DNA of 64,000 nucleotides from Arcuatula senhousia (lineage: Eukaryota; Mollusca; Bivalvia; Mytilida; Mytilidae). Location of the stretch: the NCBI GenBank assembly GCA_963971305.1, contig OZ020307.1:48977702-49041701 (forward strand). Reading direction: 5' to 3'. Positions 57,171 through 64,000 of this stretch are shown here, piece after piece. The first letter of the stretch is position 1. The number at the start of each line of letters is the position of its first letter. The notes under the pieces were generated by a model, which worked only from the letters and a program-made list of their open reading frames with translations, had not been told where the DNA came from and made no database searches. A program made the position numbers and the translations under genes.

Positions 57171-57410
57171 TTTTCCGATTCTCGTTCAGATAATTTTAGA
57201 TATTCAGTTTATATTCAGATCAATCATCATTACAGTCGGTTCAGATCCGTTCAGACAAATTCAGTTTGCTCAGACAATCGTACGTTAATTAGTGTTAAGA
57301 TCTGTCAAGACTACTTCAGTAATTATCGGATCGATAACATTTAATTGAATTTAGATTCGTTTGGACCGTGTTAAGATGTGTTCAGATAATAAGAGTTACA
57401 TCCCTTTGTA
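57170..57410. repeat. Degenerate GTTCAGAT-rich repeat
   Basis: Many direct and inverted variants of TTCAGATC / GTTCAGACAA within 240 bp (GTTCAGATAATT, GGTTCAGATCCGTTCAGACA). Non-coding; origin unknown. A comparable CCGTA/ACGGAT-rich patch is at 34660-35050. Confidence 0.4.
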
Positions 57411-57912
57411 CTATCAAGATAACTCGAATAATTCAAGCCATATCCGTATTTGCATACTTCTGTAAAACAAGTAGCGACTACAGGGAGGGAAATAAAACGA
57501 CTGAATTATTCAGGTAAGGTCTACAGATTTCGGGCATTTATATTGATAAGATTCTTCGATTACTTTCATTTTAAATTTAGTCATTACTTGTTACTTTAGT
57601 GGGTGGAGCCGTGCGTGATGTCAGCTTAAATTTAATTTAATGAAATCCTCGCGATCTTACACGAGTTAAATTATATTTATATTTTTTATTGCGAATGTAA
57701 ATCATAATTATATTAAATGCATGCATGCGTCTTTGAACAACTAGAACGTAAACGATTCCAATCATTAGTAATTTAAATCATATTGCTTGATTTTTGAACT
57801 CGGTTCTTGTTTCGTGTCAATGCATGTGCGCTAATGAAATCATTTGACTTAAAACAAAGTTGTAGAACGTCAACTTTATGTTTTATTTTATTTCGTGACC
57901 TTCTTCTGTTAA

Positions 57913-60546
57913 AGTGCAACTAAAACGCCTATAACAACTTTATTTCATTTTATAGATCTTAATTTTCTAAGATCAAAGCAAAAAACCCGACTTGATTCCG
58001 ATGAAAAATAACAAAGATATTGACAATTTAGTGTTAATTTCTTAAAATCTCACCTTTATAACTTCCGCTTTCGCGTAACTAATTCCACTGATTGTGCAAC
58101 GTCAGAGGGGGAACCGATAAATTTGTTTACACTAGTTACAATAGCAAACGGTAGTTTATCTTTACAATTTATTAGTAATGAAATGATAATTAATGCATCC
58201 AGAAATGAAATATGTTATATAAAACATGTAAAATATATGTTTAATCACCAAAACTTTATTCAATATAATCGTGATAATTGTTGAATTGTAGATGAAAAAG
58301 TAATAAAAGAAAATCGTAATTTGATAAAACAAGCCTCTTTTTTAATGATACTGATTATCTGTTGCATGAAATGAAGTTTTGAGGAAGAAGCACAGACACG
58401 TGTGTGTCCATTCTAAATTTCCTTGGCTTTCAGATATTTTCGGTGTAACCGACACTAAAAGTATTACATATTAATTTACAGGAAGCTTAGACATCACAAG
58501 TTATAATTAGATTAGCATTTTGGCATTCACTAATTCAACGTTATTTCATGGTTTCCTATACTCTAGCATAGACGTGTACCCGTTTGTCTGTTCTCGCTAT
58601 TTTTATGGCCCGACCACGTATGTGGATCGGCCATATAGTTTTACCCTTGTCCGTCCGTACATACGTCCGTAACACTTTGCTTAAAAGTTCTTGATTGAGG
58701 TCAATTACTCGGATACTAGATGTTGAGGGTCAATGATATTCCACCACTAGATGTGTCTTGGGTAGCACTACACCATCCTCTAGTAAGTCGCAGTGACCTA
58801 TATTTTAAGCATGAACGACTTTGGTTAAGTTCTAGGTTAAGGTCCATAACTCTGATACATTTTAAGCACGGGAGGGCCATCTGTGACTCATACACACATT
58901 TTTAGTTTAATGGTGGATTTTTAGGAAAGTTTGACAGATGAGGCCACGCCAAATAATTCATAATTTTTCGGACAATTCATGAAAAAAATAAGCTGCAAGC
59001 GGGCGAAATGTGTATGCCCATCTACGAACGTATTGCCTATAAGTGTTTGGGCGCATCCACCTGTTCGTTCGTCCGTACCAAATGTTACGAGGTGAAGCAT
59101 TACGATTCAATTCAATTCTTTATTTGGTCCCACTGGTGGCATATTACATATAAAAAAAATGACAAAAACGGACCAGAACTATACAGTAACATTAGAATAA
59201 CAAGATAATTAAGTAAAAAAAATGAATACACTTTTGTGATGTGTTTGTATTATTGTTTACAACTATAACAATTAAAGATGATAAATAAGCATAGTACATA
59301 TTTGTGTTTACTTTGTATATGGCAAAACCACAGCCCAGAGAAGATCTATCATGATAATCTGATGTTATTTTAATAACAAAAGAAATGGATACTTTTTACT
59401 AATTAAATATATTGAAGAACTTTTAAATTTTACTTTGTCTGTTTGCAGAGGGCACCAAGGGACTATGCTCTAGGATATGCGTGATGTTTTTAACATGTTT
59501 TATTTAACTGTAAACGTAATAAAATTTTAGACGCTAACTATAAACATTATATGCCCACCAACAGTATGAAGCCATTTATTGCAAATACTGTGGACTCAAG
59601 GAATTTATTTATTTTATTTTATTTAAATCTATATTTTATGTTATTATGTTTCTATTTCAATACGATAATACAACACTGAATTTGAGAAGATGCTCGAGTT
59701 TGAAATTACTTGTCCCCAAATTGTTAATTGCCCCCCTATGGTGACATATTGGTTGTCTAATTTCGTTTAACTTCACACCTGTGTTTGTTTGTTCGTCGCA
59801 AAAGGTATAGTCCATACTCAGCATGGGGAAATAATTAAGGTACCGGTAATTATCATAAGGACTGGAATCCTGAAACCATCCAATTCCGACATAGGCCTGC
59901 ATATTAGACATATATGATTTAAATTAACACTTTGGACCATAAAGACAACACAACTGTTTAAAATTGATATGTTCCTTTGATTGCATCATGTATGTGTACT
60001 GATTGCTGCAGTAAAAACTTTCAATTTTGTGGAAATCTGACAAACATAATTGCTTAAATCATAGGATTAAACCAAGGAATTCGAGTACTTTAATTCCTTG
60101 ATTTAACATTTTATACAAATTTTAAAAGGTCTAAACTACATTCTTGTGACGGCCTACCTTTTTAAAATATTAAAATGTATTGTTAAAAACTGGAAAATGT
60201 ATATATATGTTTGTTAGGGTATTTCTTAAATATTAAAAAAAAAATTGCCACCAAAATTATTTATATTTTATTGCGGATATCTTTAATATCCCCTTTCAAA
60301 AACACATTTCTACTATACTAGCAAACGATTTCGGTTCCCCCTTGTGCGTCACTTCCGGTTTAGCTCGCATGTAATTCTTTTCCGGAAATATCGTTGATTA
60401 GATTTTGAAAGGTGCGAAATTTTGCACTTCAAACACTCATATCTCCGTTATTTGTCAACGGATTTTGATCCGATTTTTTGCATTGATCTTAGAAAAATAA
60501 ACACTTTTAAATAAGATTAAGTTGTTATGACCGTTTTAGTTGCACT
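57913..60546. mobile_element. TTAA-flanked non-autonomous DNA transposon, 2.6 kb
   Basis: The ends are inverted copies over about 250 bp: AGTGCAACTAAAACG at 57913 and its complement ending at 60546. Shared inner blocks are ATAACAACTT, TTTTCTAAGATCAA, GGGGGAACCGA and a GCAAACG block. TTAA flanks both sides (57909-57912, 60547-60550), as in piggyBac or Kolobok. No transposase frame is present; the interior holds other repeats (CGTCCGTCCGTACATACG near 58645). Confidence 0.7.
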
Positions 60547-60550
60547 TTAA

Positions 60551-61900
60551 AGACCGGCTTGTATTTAAATATAAATGCTATAGATGTTGTTTATATACCA
60601 TAACTACGTACACTAAGTCTTTATCTTCTGTGAATATACAAACAGGAGTATCCAACATAAACGCGACAGGCAATGGTGGTCGTGTGTTACTCTATAATTA
60701 CCGGTACACTAATTAAATACTGTAAACAGTTAAACCAAAGAACATGTTGGGATGCAAGAACATTAAAAAATGATGATTTTAAATCTTTTATATACAGTTC
60801 AATATCAAATATAAATTGTTGCGAGTAAAACAGTGCGGGACAGTCACTGCTTCGGACCCTGCACCTTTAAACTTAAGTTTCGTCTATAAAATGTTTACCA
60901 CAGAAAAGCGACAGAATACACAACTACCGCAGCTAACTGCAGCATGCTATATAATAACTCATAAAACATGAGGACGTTAATAGTAAGACAGATACACATC
61001 CGAACATTTAGACTCGGCATATTCATTAAATGGATTATTGCACAATATATCCGCGGCTGCATTGCATTGTGTAAACTTTTATCAAGATAAATGTTTTGAT
61101 TTAATTGCGATGGAAGATCCTAGAACCCCCTTCCCTTTTCCCCCAAACAATTTTTAATTCATATGCAGATTTTTTTTCAAAACTGGCCTGGAAACCCCCG
61201 CCCTTTATGTTGACCCGTCCCATCTACTATTTAAAGTCAAACTTTGATAATAAATGATTTATTAGTATTCATTTTATATATCAACATAAAAAGATAACCC
61301 CCATTCGTTCCTGTTCTTCAAATTGAAGGCAACGCATAAGACATTTTTTGGCGGTTCCGCTACCCGCAACCCCTTTTTAGGATCCGCCACTGCAGGTTTA
61401 ACCAGTTGAATTAAATTGATAGCCTAAATATAAAAAATTTTTAATAAAACGCTACACGTGTACGTTGTAATCAATTTATTGAGTAATAGCAGGCTTGTCA
61501 TCCAAGGAGAATATTACCGGCTATATATAATCTACCGCTGGCAAACTGAAGACAGTCCAAAAAAATAACGGTGTATGATTTTGAAAAGGAGAACAAAATG
61601 AGAAAAACGTAGACAACAGACTAGGTTTAGACTGATGCTTACCATTTCTACCTTTTGTCCTATATTCTATTGTGAATAGTCACGCACGGGTAATTGTTTT
61701 TAACTGTCTCCAGTTTGCAAGTGTGAACGATAGCCTGTAACAGCCTGTGACCAAGGTTTTAATGAAAGCTACTTATGGTAGTTTTAAAATCTTGGTTGGA
61801 GACATACAGCTAGTTATGGATGTTGGCAGAGTATGCGTATTCGGCCGCTGGTCACAGATATATTATTATCCAATTGTTGAGACAGATGATAAACGTCACA
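60551..61900. other. Unrecognised intergenic sequence
   Basis: AT-rich, no convincing frame, splice pair or repeat family. Confidence 0.4.
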
Positions 61901-61904
61901 TATC

Positions 61905-62230
61905 CGTGCGGGACCCGGAAGGTGAATAGGCCCACAGTAGCGCTAAACTTGTAGGAAACAGTCCACTTAAAAAGGCTCTGAAACCTGACATCGAGTCAGG
62001 CCGCTTAGCGCATAAAGCGACTGGGATGTGCGCCCAAGTTGGTTGAATGGGGTAGCCCTGTCATAATGAATACCGGGGTCGTCAGGCCATAATGTGGAAA
62101 ACCTGAACGCAAACCATAGAGGGCCAATGTGAGGAGAGTGCCACGCTTCATGCTCCACATAGGCTTAATTTTTTGCCCCTACCAACCTCTCCCTTTATTG
62201 TTGTCTTTTACAGTTACTTTGTTTCTCACC
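61905..62230 (+). mobile_element. SINE-like element, diverged copy
   Basis: Head CCGTGCGGGACCCGGAAGGT, then CCTGACATCGAGTCAGGCCG and GAGAGTGCCACGCTTCATG, matching segments of families S and S2; tail not preserved. Confidence 0.65.
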
Positions 62231-62691
62231 CATCTCCGTTTTTCTCTCTCAGTGTGTGTGGGTTCAACTAAGATTCAGCATTGTATTTTCCAAAGATAAG
62301 GGTTGCTTATGTGAAACTGGGTAAAGGATTGGCTATATCCCACACAGTTAATTGTTCCACCTAGTATGAACTCATTTCAGGTAAGGGTTCTTAATTGTCA
62401 GTCACCATAGGTAAGGGTTCCAGATAATTGGAATTTTTGGGGAAGGATTTCGTCACCCTTCTTGGTACATTGGTCTATATATATTGCGTTGAGGGTACAT
62501 TGGCCTGTCTTGTGAGTTGGTTCGTTTTCCTTCTGGTTTGTGATCGTACATAGGCCCGTTTTGCAGGACATACATGGGTCTGTGTTTTGGGTGCGGTGTC
62601 TACACAATTCATAAAAAAGCAACAAACAAACAAACAAATGAACGCCAAATGTCAAAGAAGCATCCCCCCAAAAAAATGTGTTAATATTTAA

Positions 62692-62743
62692 AAATAATAA
62701 TAACAATAATAATAATAATAATAATGATAATAATAATGAATAA
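62692..62743 (+). repeat. (AAT)n microsatellite
   Basis: Imperfect run of AAT/ATA triplets with single C and G interruptions. Confidence 0.9.
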
Positions 62744-64000
62744 TTTGAGGTTCTTATATACCGTTTTTCACAACAGTTTAGTCGTCTCAAAGCGGTTCAT
62801 AAATTAACTTATTATTCGTGGTTTTTTGGGCCGTACGAACTATAATCATTTTAACCTCCTAGTGGAGTATATGCAGTCAAATCAAATTTATTCAATAAAC
62901 TAGTATATGAAGTTTATGGCTGAGCCTATACTGAACCCCCTTCCATTAATTAATACATGTATTAATAAATTACAACTATGCTGCTTTTACATTCCTTATA
63001 ATTTTCTTTTTTAATTTCACGCACATTTCTATGTTGTGTCTTCCTTGTTTGGTCTTTTCTCTCATTCATATGAAATGATCCTCCAATGATTCTTTATCCA
63101 ATACTTGGGAGTGAGTGGGTTGATCCATAGATATAATATACACTAGAAAGCACTCGCGAATTCGCGGGGAAAGTTGCCTAAACATTTCAATCGATATAGA
63201 CCTGGGAAATCAAAGTCTATAACTGAAAAACCTGAATGCTGACAATAATGGGCTTACATAAATACAGACGCACATAAATTAAATATTTTTCTTTTGGTTG
63301 GTCACCAAGTAGTGTTTCCGTCCATTTCCATATTTCAAGTGGTCTTCAACACTCATTGTTCCTTAGTTTACCACAGCACAGTGACCTCCTGATATATTTC
63401 TCATCAATTTATGTTCTTACATTATCTCTTTATTGTCTATCGCCCATATATAACCTTCATTGTGTCCTTAATGTCTATTGCCCATATATAACCCATATTG
63501 TGCAACTAACTGACTCACTCTTATAATGTACTCACTGATTGCTCATTTACCCGGCCCGTTCCCGTACTGTTTTTTTATTTTTTTATTTTGCCTATCAAAA
63601 ATGAAAGGATGATAAATTTATGTTTATTTTCGTGCAACGTTTTCGACGGTCTATTTTGGATGCTTTCGTGATTCAGTTTGATTTCTCACGTTTTCGTTAT
63701 AGTTTTGTCTGTATTTTTGCCCCGTGTTTCGTGTTGGAAAACATATTTCTAGTGTCCCCTATCATTAAACATATTAAAAGAGGAGGAGGTAAACACCAAC
63801 TAACCCAGTCACTCAATAAAAAAATATTGTACCACTGTTTTGCTCATTTACCCGTACTGGTACTGTTTTTTATTTTCATTTTGCCTAACATAAAAATGAA
63901 CCATAAAAAGTGAATCATTTCAATTCAAGTCATGTTCATTTTATCATCTCCTAAATGTTCATCGATCCTATGTGGCTATGTGTAGCATTCTTGTTTTTAG
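62744..64000. other. Unrecognised right end of the window
   Basis: Contains a direct duplication (about 63538-63605 and 63836-63900, sharing GCTCATTTACCC and TACTGTTTTTTATTTT) and a SINE-tail trace near 63930-63990 (CATGTTCATTTTATCATC). No gene was recognised. Confidence 0.4.

Overview
The window looks like AT-rich nuclear DNA of a marine bivalve, most likely a mussel-type mollusc. This is inference from long repeat-filled introns, short exons, GACGGACGG-rich repeats and SINE/retroelement families of a molluscan kind; no species marker is present. No rRNA, tRNA or CRISPR was recognised.

Layout. Positions 1-about 3.3 kb hold the 3' half of a Ty3/Gypsy retrotransposon (RT, RNase H, integrase), broken by one in-frame stop. 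Directly downstream starts gene A (3426-21257, 13 coding exons, 645 codons). About 5 kb further lies a tandem paralogue, gene B (26408-52395, 8 coding exons, 485 codons). Both predict the same type I membrane protein: signal peptide, a SUEL/galactose-binding-lectin-like domain, a MAM-like domain split over two exons, a second cysteine-rich SUEL-like domain, a Ser/Thr-rich stalk, one transmembrane helix and a tyrosine-rich cytoplasmic tail. All internal ectodomain exons are phase 1-1. The stalk is built of 51-nt exons, each 17 codons: six in gene A, one in gene B. Three of gene A's stalk exons sit inside tandem duplications of a 1-2.5 kb unit.

The introns are packed with mobile DNA. Intron 1 of gene B contains a decayed element of about 5.2 kb (26831-32065) with inverted ends, remnants of a Pif1-type helicase with a PHD-like tail, a transposase-like fragment and a nested reverse-transcriptase pseudogene. 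Intron 5 of gene B contains a nearly intact 9,788-bp DNA transposon (40933-50720). It has 415-bp, almost identical terminal inverted repeats, a candidate 5-bp target duplication, subterminal repeats, a six-zinc-finger gene, and a two-gene unit on the minus strand. That unit encodes a protein with a YqaJ-type nuclease domain embedded in what looks like an RNase H-fold transposase, followed by a second protein that seems to carry the rest of the catalytic core. The inverted repeats carry the first coding exon and splice donor of the nuclease gene, so both ends can act as inward promoters. This element is the best candidate for an undescribed system.

The rest is non-coding: SINE-like copies with clear target duplications, 5'-truncated retroelement fragments, a PIF/Harbinger-like MITE (13168-14630), a small MITE 23 bp from an exon of gene A, a TTAA-flanked inverted-repeat element (57913-60546), and simple repeats. 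From 52.4 kb to the right end no host gene was found.
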